Shown here one piece after another: positions 1-9,195 of a stretch of DNA of 11,584 nucleotides. Positions within the stretch are counted from its first letter, which is position 1; every line of letters begins with the position of its first letter. The position numbers were made by a program, and so were the translations under genes. The notes below the pieces were generated by a model. The model searched no databases and was not told the DNA's origin. It saw only the letters and a list, made by a program, of their open reading frames with translations. Origin of the DNA: Clostridia bacterium (GTDB taxonomy: Bacteria; Bacillota_A; Clostridia; Lachnospirales; Cellulosilyticaceae); assembly GCA_029239935.1 (NCBI GenBank), contig JARBTY010000085.1:1-11584 (forward strand), written 5' to 3'.

Positions 1-79
1 CTGGCGCTTTAGTAGATGAACATCCTGCTAATAAAGCTGCTGATAGTGTTAAAGATAATATTAATACTTTAAGTTTCAT
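1..79 (-). CDS. Lipoprotein, N-terminal part (runs off left edge)
   Basis: The minus strand reads ATG at 79-77 and stays open to the window edge, giving 26 residues that begin MKLKVLILSLTLSAALLAGC. This is a classic lipoprotein signal peptide: two lysines, a hydrophobic stretch and the lipobox L-A-G-C, with the lipidated cysteine at residue 20. After it comes Ser-Ser-Thr-Lys, a typical linker for an exported, membrane-anchored protein. A ribosome binding site AGGAGA lies at 93-88 on the minus strand, 8 bases before the start. Only the signal peptide is visible, so the mature function cannot be told; a substrate-binding protein or another surface lipoprotein are both possible. It is divergent from the HD-GYP gene. 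Confidence 0.85.
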   Translation of the reverse strand, partial: MKLKVLILSLTLSAALLAGCSSTKAP

Positions 80-136
80 TTAAAATATCTCCTTTAATTT
101 TACGCATGAAATATAAAAATTTATTTTATAAGCATA

Positions 137-165
137 AGTGTATCACTATGATAAAAAAATGGCAA
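137..165 (-). promoter_or_regulatory. Candidate sigma-A promoter for the lipoprotein gene
   Basis: On the minus strand TTGCCA (165-160) and TACACT (142-137) are separated by 17 bases. That is 5 of 6 matches to the -35 consensus and 4 of 6 to the -10 consensus. Transcription would start near 130 and give a leader of about 50 bases before the ATG at 79. Confidence 0.4.
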
Positions 166-174
166 GCAAAATGT

Positions 175-221
175 TGAGACATAAACTCGAAAAATAGGTG
201 AGAATATCTTAATTTGTCTCA
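175..221. repeat. Inverted repeat TGAGACA / TGTCTCA in the divergent intergenic region
   Basis: TGAGACA at 175-181 is the exact reverse complement of TGTCTCA at 215-221. The arms are 33 bases apart and lie between the divergent lipoprotein and HD-GYP genes. The repeat could be a two-site operator or may be chance. The rest of the 80-346 gap is AT-rich; no strong plus-strand promoter was found for the HD-GYP gene. Confidence 0.3.
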
Positions 222-346
222 TTGTAGTATAAAGGTGATGAATTACCGTAGATCGATGTAGTCAAAAGATTAAGATTATGCTACTATTTAAATAAGATTA
301 GTTGTTGAGAATGTTCTGGTTTTCGGTTGAAGGGAGAAAAAAAGAT

Positions 347-1417
347 ATGAGAATTGTTAGCGTATCTCACTTAAAAGGACATGAAATCCTTGGAAAGCAA
401 ATTTATAATGAATTGGATAGGGTTTTACTTAATGCGGGAGTAAAATTGACGCCTTTTTATATCGAAAAGATTAAAGCGATGGGGATTCATTCAGTATATA
501 TTGATGATGAACTATCAAAGGATGTAGTCATTGAAGAAAATATTTCTGAAAAGACAAGACAAATGAGTAAACGGGCTGTGAAAGAAATGGTGGAAAGCTA
601 TTGCCGTGGAGGAAAAACTGATGACAGCAGTGTTAAAAATTCAGTGGAATCTATACTTGAGGACGTGTTGTCCAATAAAGATGTTTTGATAAATGTTGAA
701 CAAATAAGTGCCAGTGATAACAATATATATGCCCATTCAGTAAATGTCAGTGTACTCTCTACCATAATAGGCACACATATGGGGTACAATATGTCAAAGC
801 TTAAGGATCTGGCCACTGGGGCATTGCTCCATGACATTGGCAAAATAAGCATGATGAATGATAAAAAGCTTATAGGAGAGTTTAAGACTCAGGTTGAACG
901 GGATAAGTATATTATGAGTATGCACCCAAAGGTTGGTTATGATTTATTAGGAGAACAGCGGGTTTGGAACGCTCATGTAAAGGTAGCGGTATTAATGCAT
1001 CATGAAAGAAGTGACGGTAGTGGGTACCCTATGAGATTAAAAGGCGATGAAATCAATCAAATGGCAAAAATAGTAACCATATGTGATGTATTTGATAATT
1101 TGATATCAGATAGAAATAAAGAGGGAAGTAAAACGGTATCTGAAGCTATTGAGTACCTGGTAGGTATGAGTAATATTTATTTTGACGTAGAAATGGTAAG
1201 GAAATTTACAATGAACATAGCTGCTTTTCCTACCGGGAGCGCCGTTCTTTTAAGTTCAGATGAAAAGGGCTTAGTCGTAAGCCAAAACAATTCAATGCCA
1301 ACCAGGCCCATAGTTAAGATTATATGTGATAAAGCTGGCAAACTGCTTTCGCAGCCTTATGAGATTGATTTATTAAAAGAATTAACGCTTTTTATTGCTA
1401 AACCTTGTGAACTTTAA
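347..1417 (+). CDS. HD-GYP cyclic-di-GMP phosphodiesterase
   Basis: This 356-residue protein should hydrolyse the second messenger cyclic-di-GMP in the cytoplasm. Residues 1 to about 60 form an N-terminal region of the kind common before HD-GYP domains. The catalytic domain spans about 120-300 and keeps the family signature: H130 in HSVNV, H162-D163 in HDIGK, H193 in HPKVG, H218-H219-E220, the D-G-S-GYP block with GYP at 226-228, and D247 and D250 in DVFD. All expected metal ligands appear intact, so an active enzyme is likely. A short tail follows (about 300-356). An upstream in-frame TTG at 302 is possible, but ATG 347 has AGGGAG at 331-336 and begins the conserved MRIVSV sequence, so it was preferred. 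The gene is 17 bases ahead of the hybrid kinase and probably in one operon with it. No membrane segment is seen. Confidence 0.92.
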   Translation: MRIVSVSHLKGHEILGKQIYNELDRVLLNAGVKLTPFYIEKIKAMGIHSVYIDDELSKDVVIEENISEKTRQMSKRAVKEMVESYCRGGKTDDSSVKNSVESILEDVLSNKDVLINVEQISASDNNIYAHSVNVSVLSTIIGTHMGYNMSKLKDLATGALLHDIGKISMMNDKKLIGEFKTQVERDKYIMSMHPKVGYDLLGEQRVWNAHVKVAVLMHHERSDGSGYPMRLKGDEINQMAKIVTICDVFDNLISDRNKEGSKTVSEAIEYLVGMSNIYFDVEMVRKFTMNIAAFPTGSAVLLSSDEKGLVVSQNNSMPTRPIVKIICDKAGKLLSQPYEIDLLKELTLFIAKPCEL

Positions 1418-1434
1418 AATTTGGAGGCAACTTT

Positions 1435-4278
1435 ATGGAGGAGAAAGATAACTTTACAGATTTTACAAGCTATGCTGATGATCTGAAATTAGTTCATAAT
1501 GCTTTTATAAGATTGTTAAATGTACATAGTCTTAACTATCAGACAGAGTTAAAAAAGACATTGGAAGAAATTGGAGTACTCTTTGATTTAGATAGAATTT
1601 TTATTTACTACTTTTCTGCAGATCCTACTTTTATGCAAATAGAATCTCAATGGCACAAAAAAGGCATAAGACCCAAAAGAGAAAAACAGGAAGAAGAAAT
1701 AGTTTATGCTCTGCCATGGCTCATGCGTAGTATTAGGAACAATGAGTTTATTGCAATAAATAATAAAAAAGAAATTCCAGATGAAGCGTTGTTTGAAGCA
1801 GAGCTATTTGAGGCTGAGGGGATAAAAGCTTCTCTTACCATTCCATTAAAGGTCCAAAATAACTTAATTGGATTCATAGGTTATGAAAGTTTGTCAAAGT
1901 CTATTATCTGGGACAAAAAGCAGGTCGAAATATTAAGGGAAGTTTCAATGCTTTTTTCATCTGTAAGAACCCAAATTGTAAAGGAAAAGGCCTATCAATC
2001 AATCGCTAATGGACAGGCCCTTTTACTTAACAACTCGGAGTCACAGATTTGGGCTTTAAGTAATGCGAATTCTTATGAAAGTGTCAATGAGGCCCATGCA
2101 GCGTTTTTTGGAAAGTGTAAAGAGGATTTAGAGTACCAGGATTTATACGATATATTTGACATAGACACTGCAAATAAGTTGTCACAAGTTAATTGGGAGT
2201 TATTTGAAAAGAATGAGTCCGCAGAGAAAGAACTTGAGATTAAAAACTTTCGAGGGGAAAATAGGCTGCTTCGGATTAAATGTAAACCTCAGAAGGAAGC
2301 AACTGGCAACATTAAATACCTTATTTGTACTGCCGAGGATATCACAGAGCAAAGAAAAGCAGAGACCGAACTGTACAAGGCAAAAGAACAGGCAGAAGCC
2401 GCGAATATCGCAAAAAGCCAGTTCCTTGCCAATATGTCTCACGAAATAAGGACACCGCTGAATGGCATCTTTGGATTTCTTGAACTATTACAGTTAACAC
2501 CGCTGTCTTTAGAACAAGAAGAATTTATCCGTGAAGCCAAATCTGCTTCAGAGATATTATTACATCTTATCAGTGATATATTGGATTTTTCAAAGATTGA
2601 AGCTAAAAGGCTGAGGCTAGAAGAGATTAGGTTTAACATAAGAACGATTATTGAAGATGCAGCATCACTGCTTGCTCCTAAAGCAACAGAAAAAGGTCTT
2701 GAAATTTACACCATGATTAAAGCGGGTGTTCCAGAAGAGGTTATTGGAGATCCATCAAGGCTTAGGCAGGTACTGAACAATCTGATAAGTAATGCAGTAA
2801 AGTTTACTAAAGAGGGCGAGATTTCTATTACAGTGGATTGTTTGGGAGAAAAAAAGGGTATAGCCACCCTTGGCTTTGAAGTAAAAGATAGTGGCATCGG
2901 CATTCGCGAGGAGCATATTCATACTATCTTCAGGTCCTTTAGTCAAGCAGATGCTTCTACAACCCGGGAATATGGGGGAACTGGGCTAGGACTTGCTATT
3001 TGTAACGAACTTGTAAAAATCATGGGTGGTAAAATTTCTGCCCATAGTATATATGGAGAAGGTTCCACCTTTAAATTTAATGTCAAGTTAAAGGTAACAA
3101 AAGAGACATCAGAACACCATTTAATGTTCGAAAAGCTTGAGGGTGTTAATCTTTTGATTGTGAATGATAATGAAAATAATAGAAAAAACATGGGTGCCTA
3201 TTTTGAGGGAACAGCTGTTAAGGTATTTGAAGCTAAGGATGGCGCCAGTGCCATTACGACCATTTTTTCAGCAGCCCCTACTAAAGATAAAATAAGTATC
3301 GCGATAATAGATTATCAGATGCCGGATATGAGTGCTTATGAACTTGCAGCCACATTAAAAACAATAGCTTGTGCCAAGGACATTAAGCTCATACTTCTAA
3401 CCCACATAACACAAAAGGGGGAGGCTCAGGCGGCAAAAGAATATGGCTTTTCATCTTGTTTAGCTAAACCTGTGAGAAAATATGACTTATTTGACTCTGT
3501 TGCCCGCGTATTGGGGATAGCCAAGCAAGATAAGGGAGAAATGATAACCAAACAGGGCATTCAAAAGGTCAGGCATCCATTAGAGCCGAGGATTTTATTG
3601 GTTGAAGACAATGCGATGAATCGCAAAATACTTATCAGTATGCTCAAAACCCGTAACATGACATGCGATGTGGCGGTAAATGGCAGTGAAGCGTTAAAAC
3701 TCGTGTTAGAAAAAGATTATGATATTGTTTTTATGGATTGCCAGATGCCGGTAATGGATGGGTATGAATGCACATCTCAAATAAGGCACCTTGAAGCAGA
3801 TAAAAAGCATACTACAATTGTTGCAATTACTGCTAATGCTATGGAAGGTGATTACGCAAAATGTATTGAAGCTGGCATGGATGACTATATCAGTAAGCCC
3901 ATCCATTTTGATACCCTGTTTAATATGATAGAAGCGAACACTAAAGAAAGAGAAGATCCAGGCGCTTATAACAACATCATTGCGCATAATATTGATTATT
4001 TAATTGAAGCCACTGGACTTAATAAAGAGGATGCAAAAGAAATACTTGCAGACTATATAAAATGTCTGCCTGAGTTACTCTCAGGTATTCAGGATGCTAT
4101 TTATAATAAAGATTTTAATAAGTTGGCTGGACTTACCCATGAGTTAAAAGGTTCTTCTGGAAGCCTAAGAATTCTTTCTCTTTATGAAGTAGCCATAGAG
4201 CTTGAGGCAGCTGCCAAAGAAGAAAAAATAGATGCATGTGTTAGGTTATTTACGCAAATCAAAGATCTGTGTAAATAA
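1435..4278 (+). CDS. Hybrid sensor histidine kinase (GAF-PAS-HisKA-HATPase-REC-REC-HPt)
   Basis: This 947-residue protein has no membrane segment and is probably a cytoplasmic sensor. Domain order: GAF-like (about 10-185), PAS (about 195-308), a short coiled coil, then HisKA with phospho-acceptor H336 in the [12 protein letters not shown] box. The ATPase domain has the N box N449/N453, the G1 box DSGIGI (485-490) and the G2 box GGTGLGLAI (514-522). Receiver 1 (about 570-695) has D626 and K678, but its acidic pair is N577-D578 instead of two acids. Receiver 2 (about 718-840) looks fully functional with E724-D725, D768 and K821. A C-terminal HPt domain carries H902 in HELKGSSGS. The protein thus holds a whole phosphorelay, with a possible output to the small receiver downstream. 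GGAGG at 1423-1427 sits 7 bases before the start. The ligands of GAF and PAS cannot be read from sequence. Confidence 0.95.
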   Translation: MEEKDNFTDFTSYADDLKLVHNAFIRLLNVHSLNYQTELKKTLEEIGVLFDLDRIFIYYFSADPTFMQIESQWHKKGIRPKREKQEEEIVYALPWLMRSIRNNEFIAINNKKEIPDEALFEAELFEAEGIKASLTIPLKVQNNLIGFIGYESLSKSIIWDKKQVEILREVSMLFSSVRTQIVKEKAYQSIANGQALLLNNSESQIWALSNANSYESVNEAHAAFFGKCKEDLEYQDLYDIFDIDTANKLSQVNWELFEKNESAEKELEIKNFRGENRLLRIKCKPQKEATGNIKYLICTAEDITEQRKAETELYKAKEQAEAANIAKSQFLANMSHEIRTPLNGIFGFLELLQLTPLSLEQEEFIREAKSASEILLHLISDILDFSKIEAKRLRLEEIRFNIRTIIEDAASLLAPKATEKGLEIYTMIKAGVPEEVIGDPSRLRQVLNNLISNAVKFTKEGEISITVDCLGEKKGIATLGFEVKDSGIGIREEHIHTIFRSFSQADASTTREYGGTGLGLAICNELVKIMGGKISAHSIYGEGSTFKFNVKLKVTKETSEHHLMFEKLEGVNLLIVNDNENNRKNMGAYFEGTAVKVFEAKDGASAITTIFSAAPTKDKISIAIIDYQMPDMSAYELAATLKTIACAKDIKLILLTHITQKGEAQAAKEYGFSSCLAKPVRKYDLFDSVARVLGIAKQDKGEMITKQGIQKVRHPLEPRILLVEDNAMNRKILISMLKTRNMTCDVAVNGSEALKLVLEKDYDIVFMDCQMPVMDGYECTSQIRHLEADKKHTTIVAITANAMEGDYAKCIEAGMDDYISKPIHFDTLFNMIEANTKEREDPGAYNNIIAHNIDYLIEATGLNKEDAKEILADYIKCLPELLSGIQDAIYNKDFNKLAGLTHELKGSSGSLRILSLYEVAIELEAAAKEEKIDACVRLFTQIKDLCK

Positions 4279-4339
4279 GATGTATTTGAAAAGCAATCAT
4301 TAAATTTAAAAAATGATACATACAAAGGAGATTTTACAC

Positions 4340-4702
4340 ATGAAAAAAGTATTAATAGTGGATAATTCATCTTATATGAGAATGTTTGTGAAAAAAATCA
4401 TCGAAAAGGAAGGTCTCTATACTATTTTTGAGGCGGCAGGTAAGGATGCGGCAATGGCGCTCTTCAAAAGTGAACAGCCAAGTATTGTTATTTTAGATTT
4501 AAATATGGCTGAAAATACCATGGAGGGCATGGAGGTACTAACAGATGTCATCAAAATTAATCCTGAAGCAGTTGTAATCATTATATCAGCAGTAGGGCAT
4601 GAACATATAAAAGATGAATGTATAGCACTTGGAGCTAAATGTTATATTAAGAAACCTATTGATACGAATGTTTTATTAAAGACACTAAAAGAATACGAAT
4701 AA
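4340..4702 (+). CDS. Stand-alone CheY-like response regulator receiver
   Basis: A 120-residue single receiver domain with no output domain. Phospho-acceptor D53 lies in ILDLNM and the conserved lysine is K105 in KKPI. The acidic pocket near the N-terminus reads V-D-N-S (D8-N9), where V-D-D is usual, so metal binding may be altered. The S-S-Y-M-R-M stretch after it resembles CheY-type receivers. The likely start is ATG 4340, with AAAGGAG at 4324-4330; an in-frame ATG at 4313 lacks a ribosome binding site and would add a nonconserved leader. It follows the hybrid kinase by 61 bases on the same strand. It may be the last phosphate acceptor of the HPt domain, which is an inference from position. 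Its output partner is unknown and could be a flagellar or cyclic-di-GMP component. Confidence 0.88.
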   Translation: MKKVLIVDNSSYMRMFVKKIIEKEGLYTIFEAAGKDAAMALFKSEQPSIVILDLNMAENTMEGMEVLTDVIKINPEAVVIIISAVGHEHIKDECIALGAKCYIKKPIDTNVLLKTLKEYE

Positions 4703-4763
4703 GGTGATACCATTGTTTTTAACGCATATATTCAAATAGTATTTATAAGTATTCTACAAAACT

Positions 4764-4800
4764 TCACGATTCCATTAGTATAAGGCGTCGTGATTTTTTT
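4764..4800 (+). terminator. Probable intrinsic terminator after the receiver gene
   Basis: TCACGA at 4764-4769 pairs with TCGTGA at 4788-4793. One extra G-U pair inside gives about 7 bp around a 16-base loop, and seven T residues follow directly (4794-4800). The stem is short, so it may be a modest terminator. It closes the HD-GYP, kinase and receiver operon. Confidence 0.55.
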
Positions 4801-4877
4801 ATGACTTTATAGCTTTTATATTGTCGGATAAACAAATAAGTTCTACTAATGTACATAAATAGGTATGGAAATATAAT

Positions 4878-4906
4878 TTGCCGAACTATTCTAAAACAAT
4901 ATAAAA
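4878..4906 (+). promoter_or_regulatory. Candidate sigma-A promoter for the diguanylate cyclase
   Basis: TTGCCG at 4878-4883 and TATAAA at 4900-4905 are 16 bases apart. The surrounding DNA is very AT-rich, so other -10 placements are possible. It lies between the terminator at 4764-4800 and the cyclase start, which suggests a separate transcription unit. Confidence 0.4.
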
Positions 4907-4981
4907 TATGATAAAATATTATTTTAATTAAACCAATATCACAAAGAAAAGCGTCAGTAAATGATAAGGAAGGGCAATGCC

Positions 4982-6646
4982 ATGGAAAAAGTAAAAATAA
5001 ATAAGATAATCATTTTATCTTTCGTGATCCTATTCATACTTACTGTAGTAGCTCTGGCAAATATGAATCGTGACGAAGATCTTGGTATTGTGGAGCAAGT
5101 TTCATTAACGCTTTCAGAAGACTGGGTGTTGCACTATGGGGATTTCATGGCGCAAGAAGTTGAGTTGCCGACAGATCTCAATTTGACTCCAGGGGTTGTA
5201 TATGAGGCTTATAGGAGGCTTCCGAATGTTGACGATAAGATGAATTATATACTGCTTCGCTCCTCCATGCAGGACATGATCGTCTATTTAGAGGATGAAG
5301 AAATTTATCATTATGAAAAGCCACAAGATCTAGGGTTTACAAGACCAGTGGCTAGTGTTTGGTTACTGGTTAGACTTCCAAATCATTTTCAAGGGAAGGT
5401 ATTAAAACTTGTTTTTAAAAGTGAGGTAGATGCTTTTTCGGGGATTATTAATGAAGTCAAACTTGCAGAGCCTTCTACGCTTATTTATAACGTGGTTAAA
5501 GATTCATTTGTTGGTTTTGTTGTCTTTTTATTATTGTTTTCCATTGGTATGCTCATCACTATTATTTCGATATTTACCAAAAATGTGGAGGATAATCGTT
5601 TTTTATATTTGGGAATGCTCTCGGTAGTATCAAGTATTTGGATTTTATCTGAAGCAAGAATCATGCAATTTTTTACGGGGAACCGCTATATTATTGGAGG
5701 TATTAGTTATTTAATGGTACCACTTATGGGTATTTTCTTTTCTCTATATGTTAAAGAAGCAATTCTCATTAAGAATCGGCATAAGCAATTTATGCAAGTG
5801 ATTTCGGTGAGTTATCTCCTCTTTTTGATTATAACAATCATCTTGCAACTGCTTGGTATAAGTACATTTATTCATTCATTTAAGTTTACCTTTATTGTGA
5901 TGTTGTTTAACACAGCTGTATTTTTTGTAAGTATAATTTTCGAGCTAGTTATATACAACAACAAAAAGATCAAACAGTTTTTAAAATATATTAGCGTAAT
6001 TGTCATAAGTGTTTTACTTGAAGGAATTGTTTTTTATAGGCAGCAATTTGATTATACTTCTGATTTTTTACGGCTAGGTATTTTAATCTTTGTCTGCTTA
6101 CTATTAGTAGACTCTTACAATTATTTAAAGATGAATTTTGAAAAGCAAAAAGAGCAGTATCTTCTTGAAAAACTTGCTTATAAAGACTTTTTAACAAAGG
6201 CCTATAACCGAGCAGCTTTTGAACGAGATTTAGAGAGACTTATCAATAAAGACGAAGGCGTTTTTAGATTGGTATTATTAGATCTAAATGAACTTAAATA
6301 TGTTAATGATCATTATGGACATGCGTATGGTGATGAAGCTATAAAAATTGTCTATAACACAATGAATGAGAGTTTTTCATCCTTTGGTGTATGTTACCGA
6401 ATGGGAGGGGATGAATTCGCTATTCTCATGGAGGATACGAACGAAGAACTCTTTGAAATGCTTAGTAAGGAGTTTAAAAAGGAGCTTAAACAAGTAGCAT
6501 CAAAACTTCCATATCCACTGGATGTTGCAGTAGGGACAGATATTTATAGTGTAAAAAAATGGGAAAATTATACGCTGTTCTATCATCAGGTGGATCAAAA
6601 AATGTATGAAAACAAGCTTCAAATGAAACAAAAGAGGATAATATAA
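4982..6646 (+). CDS. Membrane diguanylate cyclase, 7TMR-DISM-like sensor plus GGDEF
   Basis: This 554-residue protein should make cyclic-di-GMP from two GTP. Helix 1 (about 8-27) is an uncleaved anchor or signal. Residues 28-170 look like an external beta-rich sensor domain. Seven hydrophobic helices follow between about 176 and 378, the layout known for 7TMR-DISM receptors (external sensing domain before seven helices). The cytoplasmic GGDEF domain runs from about 395 to the end, with GGDEF at 475-479 and the upstream LDLNELKYVND and GHAYGDE motifs intact, so catalysis is plausible. The RxxD inhibitory site normally five residues before GGDEF is absent (F-S-S-F-G-V-C-Y-R-M precedes it). ATG 4982 was chosen because GGAAGGG at 4968-4974 fits it; ATG 4961 is upstream and in frame but lacks a good site. 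The sensed ligand is unknown. Confidence 0.9.
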   Translation: MEKVKINKIIILSFVILFILTVVALANMNRDEDLGIVEQVSLTLSEDWVLHYGDFMAQEVELPTDLNLTPGVVYEAYRRLPNVDDKMNYILLRSSMQDMIVYLEDEEIYHYEKPQDLGFTRPVASVWLLVRLPNHFQGKVLKLVFKSEVDAFSGIINEVKLAEPSTLIYNVVKDSFVGFVVFLLLFSIGMLITIISIFTKNVEDNRFLYLGMLSVVSSIWILSEARIMQFFTGNRYIIGGISYLMVPLMGIFFSLYVKEAILIKNRHKQFMQVISVSYLLFLIITIILQLLGISTFIHSFKFTFIVMLFNTAVFFVSIIFELVIYNNKKIKQFLKYISVIVISVLLEGIVFYRQQFDYTSDFLRLGILIFVCLLLVDSYNYLKMNFEKQKEQYLLEKLAYKDFLTKAYNRAAFERDLERLINKDEGVFRLVLLDLNELKYVNDHYGHAYGDEAIKIVYNTMNESFSSFGVCYRMGGDEFAILMEDTNEELFEMLSKEFKKELKQVASKLPYPLDVAVGTDIYSVKKWENYTLFYHQVDQKMYENKLQMKQKRII

Positions 6647-6755
6647 ACAGGTAGATATCACAGGGGAATATTTTAAAATAAAAATCAGCGTATATAGAAT
6701 GCACAAATTGTTAAAAAATAAACAATAATTTATGTAAAATTTGTATAAAAAGAAC

Positions 6756-6784
6756 TTGAAAACTAAAAAAGGATATGTTATGAT
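6756..6784 (+). promoter_or_regulatory. Strong sigma-A promoter of the glp operon
   Basis: TTGAAA (6756-6761), a 17-base spacer and TATGAT (6779-6784) form a near-consensus promoter, with an extended -10 TG at 6776-6777. Transcription should start near 6791, giving a leader of about 134 bases before glpP. Between the cyclase stop and this promoter (6647-6755) only AT-rich DNA is seen, with no convincing terminator. Confidence 0.75.
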
Positions 6785-6807
6785 GAGTATAAATTAATAG
6801 CGTGCCT

Positions 6808-6819
6808 GGGAGATAAGAG
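6808..6819 (+). promoter_or_regulatory. Leader motif copy 1, candidate GlpP RNA target
   Basis: The RNA reads GGGAGATAAGAG about 17 bases after the predicted transcription start. It ends one base before the terminator stem at 6820. The same motif, with one change, precedes the terminator before the GlpA-like gene (9971-9982). CCTG at 6805-6808 can pair with CAGG at 6820-6823; this would present most of the motif in a loop and block the base of the terminator. A role as the GlpP antitermination site is inferred. Confidence 0.5.
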
Positions 6820-6864
6820 CAGGGTTATAGCAACTACGAGTTGTTTTATAATTCTGTTTTTTTT
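6820..6864 (+). terminator. Intrinsic terminator in the glpP leader
   Basis: Bases 6820-6835 pair with 6839-6856 around the loop ACG. This makes a stem of about 16 pairs with a two-base bulge (6846-6847) and a few G-U pairs. Eight T residues follow at 6857-6864. It lies between the promoter and glpP, so transcription attenuation of the operon is likely; GlpP itself is the natural candidate to relieve it. Confidence 0.72.
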
Positions 6865-6924
6865 GTGGGTAAATTTTAATTTTAAAAAAGCATTTTGTGT
6901 AAGTAGGGATTAAGGAGGAATAGT

Positions 6925-7491
6925 ATGCGCAGCCCATTTATAGAGGCTATTGAAGATAGTCCGATTATAGCAGCTGTAAAAGATATGAAAGGGTTAGAAA
7001 AATGTTTGGATTCAGACACGGGTGTTGTCTTTATATTATTTGGAGATATCTGTAATATTACAGATATTGTAGATAAAGTGAAAAGCAGAGATAAAATGGC
7101 TATGGTTCATATTGATTTGATTCATGGATTAAGCGGCAAGGATGTGGCACTGGATTTTATTAAAACACAGACAAAAGCTGACGGTATTATTACAACGAAA
7201 CAACCGCTCATAAAACATGCGAATGAAATAGGACTGTATACAGTGCTTCGTTTTTTTGTCATTGATTCCATGTCACTTCTTAATATAGAAATGTTAAAAC
7301 ATCATACTTATCCGGATGTTATCGAAATTTTGCCAGGGATTATACCAAAGGTTACTAAGAAAATCTGTAGTTTGAGTCCTGTACCTGTTATTGCAGGAGG
7401 ACTTATTACGGACAAGGAAGATGTTATGGCGGCTTTAGCTGAAAATGTCATCTCCATTTCAACCACTAATCAGAACCTTTGGTTTTCCTAG
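6925..7491 (+). CDS. glpP: Glycerol-3-phosphate-responsive antiterminator GlpP
   Basis: A 188-residue protein matching the GlpP family in length and motifs. In Bacillus, GlpP with glycerol-3-phosphate binds leader mRNA of glp genes and lets RNA polymerase pass a terminator. Visible family features are an N-terminal MRSPFIEAIEDSPIIAAVKD block, H62-I-D64 followed by L-I-H-G-L, the A-D-G-I-I-T-T strand, the L-R-F-F-V-I-D-S segment, P-D-V-I-E-I-L-P-G, and A-G-G-L-I at 157-161. This fits a small TIM-barrel-like fold whose last loops bind the phosphate. AAGGAGG at 6912-6918 is 6 bases before the start. It is the first gene of the operon and lies behind its own terminator and candidate target motif, so it is probably autoregulated. 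Confidence 0.93.
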   Translation: MRSPFIEAIEDSPIIAAVKDMKGLEKCLDSDTGVVFILFGDICNITDIVDKVKSRDKMAMVHIDLIHGLSGKDVALDFIKTQTKADGIITTKQPLIKHANEIGLYTVLRFFVIDSMSLLNIEMLKHHTYPDVIEILPGIIPKVTKKICSLSPVPVIAGGLITDKEDVMAALAENVISISTTNQNLWFS

Positions 7492-7522
7492 GGTAAATTG
7501 ATTGGGTACTTAAACAGAATTT

Positions 7523-7624
7523 AAGGGGCTGTCGCATTAAGAATAAATACTACAATATATTGCGTTGATTTAAAATTAGCAGAGCAACATATTGTATGTA
7601 AATTCCTTAGTGTGACACCCTCCT
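7523..7624. mobile_element. MITE-like element with imperfect terminal inverted repeats
   Basis: Bases 7527-7563 align without gaps to the reverse complement of 7584-7620. The outer 15 positions match at 12 and the inner 13 positions at 12, with 9 unmatched bases between. Counting G-U pairs, the outer arms pair at 14 of 15. The end sequence GGGGCTGTCGCATTAAG resembles, from memory, ends of IS1182-like insertion sequences. There is no coding capacity, and a 20-base core (7564-7583) separates the arms. The flanks TTTA (7520-7523) and TAAA (7624-7627) are complementary, so exact ends and target duplication are unclear. The transcript could fold into a long hairpin between glpP and glpK. Confidence 0.6.
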
Positions 7625-7630
7625 AAAGAA

Positions 7631-7644
7631 ACCGAGCAATCGGT
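7631..7644 (+). promoter_or_regulatory. GNRA-capped hairpin before glpK
   Basis: ACCGA (7631-7635) and TCGGT (7640-7644) form a perfect 5-bp stem closed by the tetraloop GCAA, a GNRA loop. It ends 12 bases before the glpK ribosome binding site AGGGGG (7657-7662). No T-run follows, so it is not a terminator. It may affect translation or bind a protein, but its function is unknown. Confidence 0.4.
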
Positions 7645-7646
7645 AA

Positions 7647-9167
<1,521 letters not shown>

Positions 9168-9195
9168 TACTTAATAAAATCAGGGGGAATTGCAT

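Noticed and set aside
230..259. Sigma-D-like motility promoter upstream of the HD-GYP gene
   Set aside because: TAAA is present but the second element matches only 5 of 8 positions and the spacing is 18, too long.
302..346. TTG at 302 as the start of the HD-GYP protein
   Set aside because: No good ribosome site precedes it, and the extra 15 residues do not resemble the family; ATG 347 has AGGGAG at the right distance.
6707..6726. ATTGTT / AACAAT hairpin as a terminator for the diguanylate cyclase
   Set aside because: The stem is only 6 bp and nearly all A-T pairs, with no T-run after it.
6647..6924. Possible cyclic-di-GMP riboswitch between the cyclase and glpP
   Set aside because: The GEMM core elements and tetraloop-receptor pattern are not visible. 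The transcribed part is explained by the promoter, the shared motif and the terminator of the glpP leader.
7565..7593. Promoter TTGATT-N17-CATATT within the MITE-like element, upstream of glpK
   Set aside because: Only 4 of 6 matches in each box in AT-rich DNA, which is not enough to claim a promoter.
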